From the NCBI RefSeq assembly GCF_002091715.1, contig NZ_BDAG01000031.1, positions 1-64,000 of the forward strand: DNA of 64,000 nucleotides. The letters run 5' to 3'. The DNA is from Pseudomonas migulae NBRC 103157 (GTDB lineage Bacteria; Pseudomonadota; Gammaproteobacteria; Pseudomonadales; Pseudomonadaceae). Under the pieces are notes generated by a model. The model saw only the letters and a program-made list of their open reading frames with translations, searched no databases and was not told the origin of the DNA. The position numbers and the translations under genes were made by a program. This document shows, piece after piece, positions 6,836 to 16,011 of the stretch (positions within the stretch are counted from its first letter, which is position 1; each line of letters opens with the position of its first letter).

Positions 6836-9800
6836 ATGACCGGCAGAACCCACGCCCATCACCCGGTTAACCTGCTGCTGTTTCTCGCGTTGATGCTGGG
6901 CGTCGGTTTGGCCGAGGCCGCCGTACGGTGCGAGCGCAATCTGGTGGCGAACGTCGTGGCGCTGGATCAGCCGCTGATGTTCAACCGCCTCGGTGCACAG
7001 AACGTCAACGGCATGATGTTCGCCCTGCGTCGCGATGTGGTCGATGACCATGAAATATCCCTGGCCCGCGGTGGTGCGGCCGTGCCGGGCAAAGTCTCGC
7101 TGCGGCCCGACAAGCGCCCGCGTCCGTTGGTGCTGCGGGTGGCCGCCGGTGATTGCCTGACGATCAACCTGCAGAATTTGCTCGCTTATCAGGCCAACCC
7201 CGGCAGCCACGACGGCGGCGGGGAAGAAGAGGGTGAGATTGAGGGTGAGGTAGAAATGGGTGCCGCAGACGAGTTCAAAGTCGATGAGCAGGTCACCGAC
7301 CGCCATGTCGGCTTCCAGGTCAACGGAATGCAAGCGGTCAACAGCATCGACGACATTGCGTCCTTTACCGGGCGCAACGCCAACACCTTGATCCCGCCGG
7401 GCGCGACCCGTTCCTACACCTTGTACGCCGAACGTGAAGGCGCCTTCGCCGCCAGCAGCCGCGGCGCAACTTTCGGTGGCGAAGGCGATGCAGGCAACGT
7501 GGCCAACGGCCTGTTCGGCGAAGTGGTGGTGGTGCCCAAGGGGGGGCGTACCTACCGCAACACCTTGACCGAAGAAGAAATGCGCCTGGCCAGCACCGGC
7601 CGTACACCGGCCGGTCAACCGATTGTCGATTACCAGGCGCGCTACCCGCAGCGCGAGCCGTGGATCCGTGAAGGCAAGGCCGGCACGCCGATCATCAACA
7701 TGGTCGACGGCACCGAAATCATTTCCAGCGAGAGCGATGCGATCGTGATGGGCAGCAACGCCGACGGCAGCTTCCCACCGTCGACCTATCCGCTGGAAGC
7801 CGTCGGCAAACGCAACCCCGCGCTGCCCAACCGGCTGGAACCGTTCCGCGATTTCGCGTCGCAGTTCCAGGACGAAACCGCCGCGACCCAGGCATTTCCC
7901 GCGTACTGGGAAGACCCGGTCATGGCCCATGTGCTGGAGCCGACTCGCGATTCGTTCATGATCAATTACGGTTCCGGTGGCATGGGTGCCGAGGTGGTGG
8001 CCAACCGGCTGGGTGTAGGGCCGATGCACGATTGCCTGTCCTGCGCCTATGAAGAATTCTTCCTCAGCTCGCACACTGTCGGCGACGTGGCGATGCTGGT
8101 GGACGTGCCAGCCAACGCAGGCCTGGAAAACATTCGCCCCGGTGAAACACCGCGTGCCGATCAGGTCGGGGTCAAGGCGACCATGGCGCTGTATCCGTCC
8201 GAGCCGGCCAATGTCAACCACAGCTACATCGGCGACTTCGTCAAATTCCGCAACACCCACAACGGCCACGAGCAGCACATCTTCCACCTGCACGGGCACC
8301 AGTGGCTGTTCAACCCCAATGACGACAACTCCGATTATGTGGATGCCCAAGGCATCGGGCCGGGTGCCGGCTACACCTATGAAATCGCCAACGGCGGTTC
8401 GGGCAACCGCAACCGTGTGGCGGGCGATGCGATTTATCACTGCCATTTCTATCCGCACTTTGCCCAGGGCATGTGGAGCATGTGGCGGGTGCACGACGTG
8501 TTTGAAGAAGGCACCAAACTGGAAGTCTCCCAGCAAGGTGCCGACGGTTATCACAGCGAACCTTACGCGCTGCGCAGCGGCAAACCGGCCGCTGGCGCCC
8601 GTGCCTTGCCCGATGGCGAGATCATTGCCGGTACACCGATTCCGGCGGTCGTGCCGCTGCCGGGCAAAGCCATGCCGCCGATGCCGGGCAAAGTTGCGGT
8701 CGTGCCGAAAATCGGGCAGACCCTTATCGCCGCCAACGACGACGATGATGAAGAGGGCGATAACGGTGAGCATCAGGGCGGTGGCGTCCAGGCCATTGGC
8801 TCCCTGGCGCTGGTCGACCGCAGTGAAGCCAACCGCAATGCCGACGGCAGTCTGAAAAACCCGGGCTATCCGTTCTGGATCGGCGGCATGGAAAGTTCAG
8901 TCGGCCAACGCCCGCCAACCCCGCCGCTGGACATGCTCGACGCCGCCAGGGCCCAGGCCCTGAAGACCAGCGGCAATGCCTTGTGGGCGAATCTCGACCC
9001 GGCGCAGTCCGGTGGTTGGGATGGCGGTCTCGGGCGTCACTCCCTCGACGGATTCTCTGCCGGTGGCGAAGCGAACACCGTGACCACATCGCTGGATTTC
9101 TCCAAGGCAGTGACCCGCGCCAAACCGCTTTACCTGCCGGAAGAGGGCACCGAAGTGGAACAGGCGGCCATGGCCTTCCACGCAAAAAAGGACCACCCAA
9201 GCTACGCCGTGCTGCCCGGTAATCAAGTTGTCGCGCGCGCCTTCCGCACTAACGGTGCGCTGCCAATCGCCGGTGCGCCTTTCTACGAACCGTGCATGGA
9301 CGACCGGCAAAAACGCCTGACCAGCAGCGCTGGCATCGGTGAGTTTGCCAGCGGCGAACGGCTCGACGGCATGTCTTTCAGCGGGGCTTCGACGTTCACG
9401 GCTGACCGTCCACGGGTCTACAAAGCGGCGAACATTCAGTTTGACGCGGTGTACAACAAGGTCGGCTATCACTTCCCGCAAGCACGCATTCTGGCGCTGT
9501 GGGAAGACGCCTGGCCGGTGATCACCAAACAGCGTCCGCCAGAACCTCTGGTGATGCGCATGAACACCTTCGACTGCGTGCAATACCAACAAACCAACCT
9601 GGTGCCGGCTGCCTATGAAATGGACGACTATCAGGTGCGCACGCCCACCGACGTGATCGGCCAGCACATTCACCTGCCGAAGTGGGACCTGACGGCGGCC
9701 GACGGCTCGGCCAACGGCTGGAACTACGAAGACGGCGTACTTTCCCCCGGTGCGGTGCAAGAACGCATCCACGCCATTCGCGAGTTCAACCAGTGCACGG

Positions 9801-12661
9801 GCAGCGACCCGCGTGACGGCACGGCAGCCTGCCCGAAAGCCAAAAATCACCCGTACTTCGGTCAATTCGGTCGGGCCGACTGGGTCGGTGCGCGCACGGC
9901 GATGCAGCGCTGGTTTATCGATCCGGTGGTGAACAGCAAAGGTGTCGACCGTGGCCTGGGGACCATCTTCACCCATGACCACCTCGGCCCATCGACGCAC
10001 CAACAGATTGGTCTGTACGCCACCGTGCTGGCTGAACCGGCCGGTTCCACCTGGTTCCACGCCGAAACCGGCGAGCCGTTGTACAGCGGTACGCGGCAGG
10101 ACGGCGGGCCGACGTCGTGGCAAGCGGTGGTGTCCACCGGTGACCTGGACGGCGACGGAAAAAACGACAGCTTCCGTGAATTCTTCCTCGAATACAGCGA
10201 CTTCCAGCACGCCTATGAAGCCGGTGTGTACGTCGGCGCAGGCCCGAATGGCGTGCCGAACCCGCAAGCGTTCCCGGCCACCGCGGACAGCTTCCGCTAC
10301 GCGATCAACCCGCCGGTGCGCAATAACGCCAGCACCCTGCTGGATGGCGTCCTCGAAGTGCAGGGCGGCATGGTTCCAGGCTGCCCGAGCCGGCCATGCC
10401 CGCAAGCGATCTCGGTCGATGACCCCGGCATGTTCGTGGTCAATTACCGCAACGAACCGCTGGCCCTGCGGGTGTACGACCCGAACAAGGTCGGCCCGGA
10501 TGGCAAGCGCGGCATGCAGGCAGACGGCCTGGGCGGCGACCTCGCATATGCCATGCAAAGCCGCACCGACCGCGCCATCCCGGCGATGAACCTGGCACCG
10601 AACCTGATCACCGCGGCGACCGGCCCGACCGGCGGTAGCACGCTGTTCCCGCCACACATCAACCGTGGTGGCGCCGAACCGGGCGATCCGTTCACGCCGA
10701 TGCTGCGCACCTACACCGGTGACAACGTGCGGCTGCGGGTGCATGCCGGCGGCCATGAAGAAGAGCACAACGTGACCCTGCACGGCGTGAAGTGGCTGCA
10801 AAGCGGTTCCGGTTACGGCAACAGCTCCAACTCTGGCTGGCGCTCATCGCAGATGGTCGGGATTTCCGAGCAGATGGGCTTCAATGCGCCGGTTGCGATG
10901 ATGTCCAGTTCAGCGGCGACGACGGGCGACTATCTGTACTCGATGGATGCTTCTCTGGAAGGTTACTGGAGCGGGATCTGGGGCGTGATGCGCAACTACA
11001 CCGCACAACGCAATGATCTGTTCGCGTTGCCGAACAACCCGAAACCGGCCGGTATGCGCAACACGGTGGCCTTCGACGGCGTCTGCCCTCGTATCAGCGC
11101 CAACCCTAACGGCATCGGCACCCGGCCGACGGTGCAGCGCAACTACGAAGTGGTCGCAGCGCTGGCCAATGACATTCTCGGCAATCCGCTGAACCTGACC
11201 CTCGGCGATCCGGCGGGGATCGGGCAACACGTGGGCGGGCCGTTGAATCCGGCGGGCGGCACCCTGGTGTTCAATTCGCGGCTGGTCACTATTGCGCAAG
11301 TCACCGTGGAGGACCCTGAAGACGGCGAAACCATCACCATCGGCGGGCAAAGCGGACCGCTGCATGACCCGACCGCGATCCTCTATGTGCGCAAGGCCGA
11401 CCTTAATCCGGTCACCGGCAAGCTCAAGCCCGGTGTGCCTGTCGAACCGCTGGTGCTGCGCGCGACGGCAGGTGACTGCATCAACATCACTCTGGAAAAC
11501 CGTCTGCCGATGGTCATGCCGGACCTCGTCCAGACGGCGGTGATGCAAGGTGTGGTCAAGCGTGATCGCAACAGCGGCCAGGGTTCGACCACCTTCAGCA
11601 ACAACTTGATGCGGCCGTCCAGCCACGTGGGGCTGCACGCGCAGTTGCTGGCGTACGACATCACCAAATCCGACGGCACCAACGTCGGCGCCAACCCGAT
11701 CCAGACTGTACCGCCACGGGTCGGCAACAGCGGTGCGTACCCCAACCGTACTTATCAGTACTACGCCGGGCACCTGGAGCGTGAAGGCAAACCGATCACC
11801 CAACTGGGCCGCAGCGTCGACAACATCAACGCCACGGCGGTGGAGTTCGGCGGGCTGAATTTCACCCCGGCGGACGTGATCAAGCAACCGCAGAAAGGCC
11901 TGGGCGGAGCGATGAGCATCCTGCCGATCGGCGCCACCTGGGTTGAAGACGTGCGTAAGGCGAACGCGACCGTCACCGCGCCGGGGCAGACCACTTACCG
12001 CGACTTTGCGATGGTCTGGCAGAAAGCGTTGAACATCCGCTGGGCCAACGGCCGGCCGGTGGAAGGCATCGCCGCGGAAGGCTTCGGCGTGCCGACCGAT
12101 CCGCAGGACAACTCGAGCATGGCCATCAACTACAAGGCCGAGCCGCTGTGGTATCGCTTTGGCCTGGCGCCGGATGCACCGTTCGGCCACGCCGACGGTG
12201 CGGGTTACGGCGACATGCCCAACGCGCACATGGCGTTCAGCAATGCGCTGGTGGGAGGCGATCCGCAGACGCCGGTGCTGTACGTGAAACCGGGGCAACC
12301 GTTCCGAACGCACATCCTGATGCCCTCCGGTGGCAGTCGTGGCACGACCTTCCAGCTGGACGGTCACGTCTGGTCGCTCAACCCGTTCCAGTCGGAGAAG
12401 AGCGACACCGGGGGTTACCCGATGAGTACACCGGGCGTGGGTTCGGTGCGGTTCGGCTACAACCCGATGTCGATGTACATCGGCGCCCACGAAAGCATCC
12501 TGCCGGCAGCGCACTTCAGCTTCATGCACCCGAGCGCCGGGGGCAGCAACGCGATACCGGGCGACTACCTGTTCCGCGATTACGCCGCCTACGGCAACAC
12601 CGCCGGGTTGTGGGGGTTGCTGCGGGTGACCAATGAACCAGAACCGGCCCCGGCGCCGTAG
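6836..12661 (+). CDS. mnxG: Giant multicopper oxidase, MnxG-like Mn(II) oxidase
   Basis: The 1941-residue product has an N-terminal signal peptide (LLLFLALMLGVGLAEA). Several sets of multicopper-oxidase copper ligands are spread through the chain: HIFHLHGHQW (about 481-490), HCHFYPHF (535-541), HDHLGPSTHQQ (about 1047-1056) and HNVTLHGVKW (about 1311-1320). The size of nearly 2,000 residues with multiple cupredoxin domains is the hallmark of the MnxG manganese oxidase known from Pseudomonas putida GB-1. Acidic stretches (GGGEEEGEIEGE near 125-140 and NDDDDEEGDNGE near 638) could bind calcium or manganese. It heads a run with a propeller protein, two SCO chaperones, a cytochrome fusion and a parvulin. 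Identification is strong at family level; Mn(II) as substrate is carried over from the family. Confidence 0.88.
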   Translation: MTGRTHAHHPVNLLLFLALMLGVGLAEAAVRCERNLVANVVALDQPLMFNRLGAQNVNGMMFALRRDVVDDHEISLARGGAAVPGKVSLRPDKRPRPLVLRVAAGDCLTINLQNLLAYQANPGSHDGGGEEEGEIEGEVEMGAADEFKVDEQVTDRHVGFQVNGMQAVNSIDDIASFTGRNANTLIPPGATRSYTLYAEREGAFAASSRGATFGGEGDAGNVANGLFGEVVVVPKGGRTYRNTLTEEEMRLASTGRTPAGQPIVDYQARYPQREPWIREGKAGTPIINMVDGTEIISSESDAIVMGSNADGSFPPSTYPLEAVGKRNPALPNRLEPFRDFASQFQDETAATQAFPAYWEDPVMAHVLEPTRDSFMINYGSGGMGAEVVANRLGVGPMHDCLSCAYEEFFLSSHTVGDVAMLVDVPANAGLENIRPGETPRADQVGVKATMALYPSEPANVNHSYIGDFVKFRNTHNGHEQHIFHLHGHQWLFNPNDDNSDYVDAQGIGPGAGYTYEIANGGSGNRNRVAGDAIYHCHFYPHFAQGMWSMWRVHDVFEEGTKLEVSQQGADGYHSEPYALRSGKPAAGARALPDGEIIAGTPIPAVVPLPGKAMPPMPGKVAVVPKIGQTLIAANDDDDEEGDNGEHQGGGVQAIGSLALVDRSEANRNADGSLKNPGYPFWIGGMESSVGQRPPTPPLDMLDAARAQALKTSGNALWANLDPAQSGGWDGGLGRHSLDGFSAGGEANTVTTSLDFSKAVTRAKPLYLPEEGTEVEQAAMAFHAKKDHPSYAVLPGNQVVARAFRTNGALPIAGAPFYEPCMDDRQKRLTSSAGIGEFASGERLDGMSFSGASTFTADRPRVYKAANIQFDAVYNKVGYHFPQARILALWEDAWPVITKQRPPEPLVMRMNTFDCVQYQQTNLVPAAYEMDDYQVRTPTDVIGQHIHLPKWDLTAADGSANGWNYEDGVLSPGAVQERIHAIREFNQCTGSDPRDGTAACPKAKNHPYFGQFGRADWVGARTAMQRWFIDPVVNSKGVDRGLGTIFTHDHLGPSTHQQIGLYATVLAEPAGSTWFHAETGEPLYSGTRQDGGPTSWQAVVSTGDLDGDGKNDSFREFFLEYSDFQHAYEAGVYVGAGPNGVPNPQAFPATADSFRYAINPPVRNNASTLLDGVLEVQGGMVPGCPSRPCPQAISVDDPGMFVVNYRNEPLALRVYDPNKVGPDGKRGMQADGLGGDLAYAMQSRTDRAIPAMNLAPNLITAATGPTGGSTLFPPHINRGGAEPGDPFTPMLRTYTGDNVRLRVHAGGHEEEHNVTLHGVKWLQSGSGYGNSSNSGWRSSQMVGISEQMGFNAPVAMMSSSAATTGDYLYSMDASLEGYWSGIWGVMRNYTAQRNDLFALPNNPKPAGMRNTVAFDGVCPRISANPNGIGTRPTVQRNYEVVAALANDILGNPLNLTLGDPAGIGQHVGGPLNPAGGTLVFNSRLVTIAQVTVEDPEDGETITIGGQSGPLHDPTAILYVRKADLNPVTGKLKPGVPVEPLVLRATAGDCINITLENRLPMVMPDLVQTAVMQGVVKRDRNSGQGSTTFSNNLMRPSSHVGLHAQLLAYDITKSDGTNVGANPIQTVPPRVGNSGAYPNRTYQYYAGHLEREGKPITQLGRSVDNINATAVEFGGLNFTPADVIKQPQKGLGGAMSILPIGATWVEDVRKANATVTAPGQTTYRDFAMVWQKALNIRWANGRPVEGIAAEGFGVPTDPQDNSSMAINYKAEPLWYRFGLAPDAPFGHADGAGYGDMPNAHMAFSNALVGGDPQTPVLYVKPGQPFRTHILMPSGGSRGTTFQLDGHVWSLNPFQSEKSDTGGYPMSTPGVGSVRFGYNPMSMYIGAHESILPAAHFSFMHPSAGGSNAIPGDYLFRDYAAYGNTAGLWGLLRVTNEPEPAPAP

Positions 12662-12762
12662 ATACCGGGAATGGGGTGGATCACACCACCCCTGTGGGAG
12701 TGAGCCTTTGTGGTGAGGGGATTCAGCGGGGTTCTGGCAGTGATCTGATGGGGTCAAATTTG

Positions 12763-14715
12763 ATGAACAGAACAATAATAATTGCCAGTTGTGCGTCGAT
12801 TGTCGGGATTGCGCTGATCTGGATCGGCGTCTGGCGCACGACACCGGCGGCCCTGCTCAGCGAGGTGGAGCTGCCCGATACCTGGAGCAGCCAGAAGCTT
12901 GAACGCGACGGTGTATCGGTAGAGCTGGACCTGCGGCCATTGGCCGAGGACGGCGTGTTGCGCGAAGGCGAGTTTGCCGACGTGCTCTTCCGGGTCAGCG
13001 ACAGCTCGTCGGGCCAACCCCTTTCAGGCGTCAATCCCGGAGCGTGGATGGACCCGGAAACCGTCGCCGCCGATCAGGCTCAGGGCCGTGAACGGAGCTG
13101 CAAATCCCGGGTTGGGGTGTTCCTTAAATCGAGCATCGGCGCGCGACCGTTGCTCGACCTGAACAGCTACTTCCTGCTGGTGATGAACCGCGATGCGAGC
13201 GTCTCGGTGGTCGATCCGTCGGTCTCGGTGGGTGGCATCACCAGCACCTTGGGGCGCATCGACATCAAGCAGCCGCCGATGGATTGGGTCACCCGCAAGG
13301 ACAACAAACGCGTGTTCATCTCCATGCCCACGGCCGGCGAAGTGGCGGTGATCGACAGCGAGCAATTCAAGCTGATCGATTCGGTCAGCGCTGGAAGCCA
13401 GCCCGTGCGCCTGGCCTTGCAACCCGACGAGCGCCTGCTGTGGGTCGGCAACAATGCCGCGAAAGCTGAAGCGTCCGGGGTCACGGTAATCGACAGTCAA
13501 AGCCTGAAACCCCTGAAACAGCTGGCGACCGGCCGCGGGCATCACGAAATCGCCTTCAGCAAGGACAGCCGTTACGCCTTCGTCAGCAACCGCGATGACG
13601 GCACGCTGAGCATCATCGACATCGCCAGCCTGACCATCCGCAAGCAACTCAAGACCGGTTCGAACCCGTTGTCGGTGGCGTACTCGCCGCTGTCCCAGGC
13701 GGCGTATGTCGCTGACGGCAAGGACGGCACCATCACCGTGGTCGATGGCGCCAGCCTCGATGTGCGCCGGGTGATCAAAATCAAACAGGGCCTGGGCCCG
13801 ATGGGTTTCGGCGCTGACGGTCGTTTCGGCGTCGTGCTCAACACGCTGGAGAACCAGGTTGCCGTGATCGACGCCGCCACCGATTCGCTGATCCATGAGC
13901 TGGACGTGTCCGCCGAACCCTACCAGGTGGTGTTCACCAAGGCCTACGCCTACGTGCGCGGACTGGCGTCGCCCAAGGTGACAATGGTCAACCTGTCGTC
14001 GCTGGGCGAGGGCCGCACGCCGATCAGCCAGGGTTTCGAAGCCGGGCCGCAGGCGCCACGGCTGGCCGGCGATTTACCGCTGGCGTCGAGCCTCGCGGTG
14101 TCGCGGGACGACAACGCAGTGTTCGTGGTCAATCCGGTGGACAACACCACCTATTATTACGCCGAAGGCATGAACGCGCCGATGTCCGGGTACCCCAATC
14201 GCGGGCAGGTGGCGCGGGCGGCCATGGTCATCGATCACAGCCTGCGAGAAGTCGAGCCGGGGCTGTACGGCGCGCGGATCAAACTGCCAAACGCCGGGCG
14301 TTTCGATGTGGCGTTCCTGCTCAATCAACCCAACATCATCCATTGCTTCACCGCGCTGGTTGAACCGGACAAAAGCCTCACCCGGCACCCTGGCGTGCCG
14401 AAAGTCGAGTTCATGCTCGACAAGTCCACAGCGGTCCTCGACCGTCCATACACCGTGCGATTTCGCATCGTTCAAGGCCAACAGAAGGCTCAGCGCAGCG
14501 GCGTGAAGGATGTTCAGGTGCGCTACTTCCGCGCCCCGACGTCGCGGGCTCGGGAAGTCGCCGCGTTCGAAGTGGGCAACGGTATCTATGAAGCGCCGGT
14601 GACCCTCGACCTGCACGGCGCCTGGTACCTGTACGTACGGGCCGCGTCCCTCGGCGCGAATTTCGACGACAAGACTTTTGCCAGCGTTCGGGTCTTGCCC
14701 GGCGATGCCCACTGA
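12763..14715 (+). CDS. YVTN-type beta-propeller protein, envelope-anchored
   Basis: I chose the ATG at 12763 (MNRTIIIASC), with GGGG nine bases upstream; an in-frame ATG at 12748 is possible. The 650-residue protein has one N-terminal hydrophobic segment (about residues 4-20). It then has repeated propeller strands of the YVTN kind (VFISMPTAGEVAVIDSEQFKL, YAFVSNRDDGTLSIIDIASL, YVADGKDGTITVVDGASL, VVLNTLENQVAVIDAATDSL). A beta-rich C-terminal domain follows from about residue 500. Such propellers often accompany copper and cytochrome proteins and may serve as scaffolds or redox partners. It follows mnxG by about 100 bases and precedes the SCO genes, so it is probably an accessory to oxidase maturation or electron transfer. 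No specific function is established. Confidence 0.75.
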   Translation: MNRTIIIASCASIVGIALIWIGVWRTTPAALLSEVELPDTWSSQKLERDGVSVELDLRPLAEDGVLREGEFADVLFRVSDSSSGQPLSGVNPGAWMDPETVAADQAQGRERSCKSRVGVFLKSSIGARPLLDLNSYFLLVMNRDASVSVVDPSVSVGGITSTLGRIDIKQPPMDWVTRKDNKRVFISMPTAGEVAVIDSEQFKLIDSVSAGSQPVRLALQPDERLLWVGNNAAKAEASGVTVIDSQSLKPLKQLATGRGHHEIAFSKDSRYAFVSNRDDGTLSIIDIASLTIRKQLKTGSNPLSVAYSPLSQAAYVADGKDGTITVVDGASLDVRRVIKIKQGLGPMGFGADGRFGVVLNTLENQVAVIDAATDSLIHELDVSAEPYQVVFTKAYAYVRGLASPKVTMVNLSSLGEGRTPISQGFEAGPQAPRLAGDLPLASSLAVSRDDNAVFVVNPVDNTTYYYAEGMNAPMSGYPNRGQVARAAMVIDHSLREVEPGLYGARIKLPNAGRFDVAFLLNQPNIIHCFTALVEPDKSLTRHPGVPKVEFMLDKSTAVLDRPYTVRFRIVQGQQKAQRSGVKDVQVRYFRAPTSRAREVAAFEVGNGIYEAPVTLDLHGAWYLYVRAASLGANFDDKTFASVRVLPGDAH

Positions 14716-14728
14716 AGAGGAACTCGAC

Positions 14729-15385
14729 ATGAACCGATTCGCACGCCGTGGACTGCTGACGTTCTACCTGTTGGCCGCCGGTATCGGGCAAGCCCTGGCG
14801 CACTCGGCGGATGAACACGCCGGGCACGACATGCCGGCCAAAAGCACCAGCTCGGAAAGTGCCCAGGTCAAATTCGCCGACGTGACGCTGGTGGACCAGA
14901 ACGGCCAACCGGTGCGTCTGGAAAAAGACCTGGTGACCAACAAAATCGTGGTCATGAGTTTCATCTACACCAACTGCACCACGGTGTGCCCGGTGGTGTC
15001 GTCGATCATGGGCAAAGTGCAGAAAAAGCTGGGTGCACGGGTGGGCAGCGAGGTGCAGCTGGTGTCGATCAGCATCGATCCGCAGCGCGATGACGCCAGG
15101 CGCCTGAACGATTACGCCCGCGCCTTTCAGAACGGTCCGGGCTGGAGCTGGCTGACGGGGAGCTCGCAATCGATCAACGCCACCCTCAAAGGCCTCGGCA
15201 CCTTCAGCGGTGACTTCAAAAACCATCAACCGCTGATCCTCGTCGGCGACGGCAACAGCCGCCACTGGACGCGCTATTACGGTTTCACCGACCCCGTCGT
15301 GCTGACCCGTGAAGTGGAAAAGCTCAGCGGCCAGCGCAATGCCCATGCCAAGCACACCGCCATTGCCATGGAGCAGCAGCCATGA
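14729..15385 (+). CDS. SCO1/SenC-family copper chaperone (1)
   Basis: The start at 14729 has GAAGAGGA in front and opens a signal peptide (LLTFYLLAAGIGQALA). The mature N-terminus is His-rich (HSADEHAGHDM). The thioredoxin-like SCO fold carries the copper-binding pair in CTTVCP (Cys83 and Cys87), and the conserved distal histidine is probably in KNHQPLILVGD. SCO proteins deliver copper to, or reduce cysteines of, copper oxidases. The gene overlaps the next SCO gene by 4 bases and follows the oxidase and propeller genes, so its client is probably MnxG. The cytochrome oxidase SCO is less likely given this setting. Confidence 0.9.
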   Translation: MNRFARRGLLTFYLLAAGIGQALAHSADEHAGHDMPAKSTSSESAQVKFADVTLVDQNGQPVRLEKDLVTNKIVVMSFIYTNCTTVCPVVSSIMGKVQKKLGARVGSEVQLVSISIDPQRDDARRLNDYARAFQNGPGWSWLTGSSQSINATLKGLGTFSGDFKNHQPLILVGDGNSRHWTRYYGFTDPVVLTREVEKLSGQRNAHAKHTAIAMEQQP

Positions 15386-16002
15386 GACCCCTCGACTGGA
15401 TCACCCTGATGGCGTGCTTCTTGATTTTCAGTGCGATGGCATTTGCTCATGAAGGGCACGAGGAACCCGCTCCAGCGATGGCTGCCGCACAACCGGCGAG
15501 CGGTACGCGGGATGCGAAAACCTGGTTCACCGATACGCCGTTGCAGGACCAGAACGGCGAGACCCTGCGCTTCTACAGCGATGCGTTGCACAACCGCGTC
15601 GTGCTGCTGAATGTGATTTTCACGCGTTGCAACGATGCCTGCCCGCTGATCACCCGCAAGCTCAAGGAAGTGCGTGAGTTGCTGGGCGACCAGGCGAACA
15701 GCATCACTTTTATCTCCCTTACCAGTGATCCGCTGCGGGACACCCCGGCGGTACTCAAGGCTTACACCTTGAAGCAGGGCGTCGATGGCCCCCACTGGCT
15801 TTTTCTCACCGGCGACAAGGCGCAAATGGACCTTGTACTCGGCCGTATCGGCCAGATCGTGCCGACCCCCGAGCAACATTCAACACAGCTGATCGTAGGT
15901 GACGTGGCCAACAAACGCTGGAGCAAAATCCGGCCCGATGCTTCGGCCGCCGCCATTGCCCAGCGCTTGCAATTGCTGACAATGCCCGTGGCCGGTCGCT
16001 GA
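15382..16002 (+). CDS. SCO1/SenC-family copper chaperone (2)
   Basis: This 206-residue SCO protein has a signal segment (residues about 6-22), a short histidine motif (HEGHEE), the copper pair in CNDACP (Cys83 and Cys87) and the distal histidine in EQHSTQLIVGD. It overlaps the first SCO gene by 4 bases (ATGA). Tandem SCO genes suggest division of labour, such as copper delivery and thiol reduction, or service to different copper sites of the giant oxidase. Sequence similarity to the first copy is moderate, so this is an old duplication. Confidence 0.9.
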   Translation: MRPLDWITLMACFLIFSAMAFAHEGHEEPAPAMAAAQPASGTRDAKTWFTDTPLQDQNGETLRFYSDALHNRVVLLNVIFTRCNDACPLITRKLKEVRELLGDQANSITFISLTSDPLRDTPAVLKAYTLKQGVDGPHWLFLTGDKAQMDLVLGRIGQIVPTPEQHSTQLIVGDVANKRWSKIRPDASAAAIAQRLQLLTMPVAGR

Positions 16003-16011
16003 GACCGCGCC

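Noticed and set aside
6797..8773. A 658-codon open frame on the minus strand opposite mnxG
   Set aside because: It is the antisense of a convincing oxidase with copper motifs; long antisense frames are common at this GC content, and the translation is low-complexity in His, Gly and Val with no family match. The same applies to the 634- and 644-codon antisense frames at 8897-10801 and 10910-12844.
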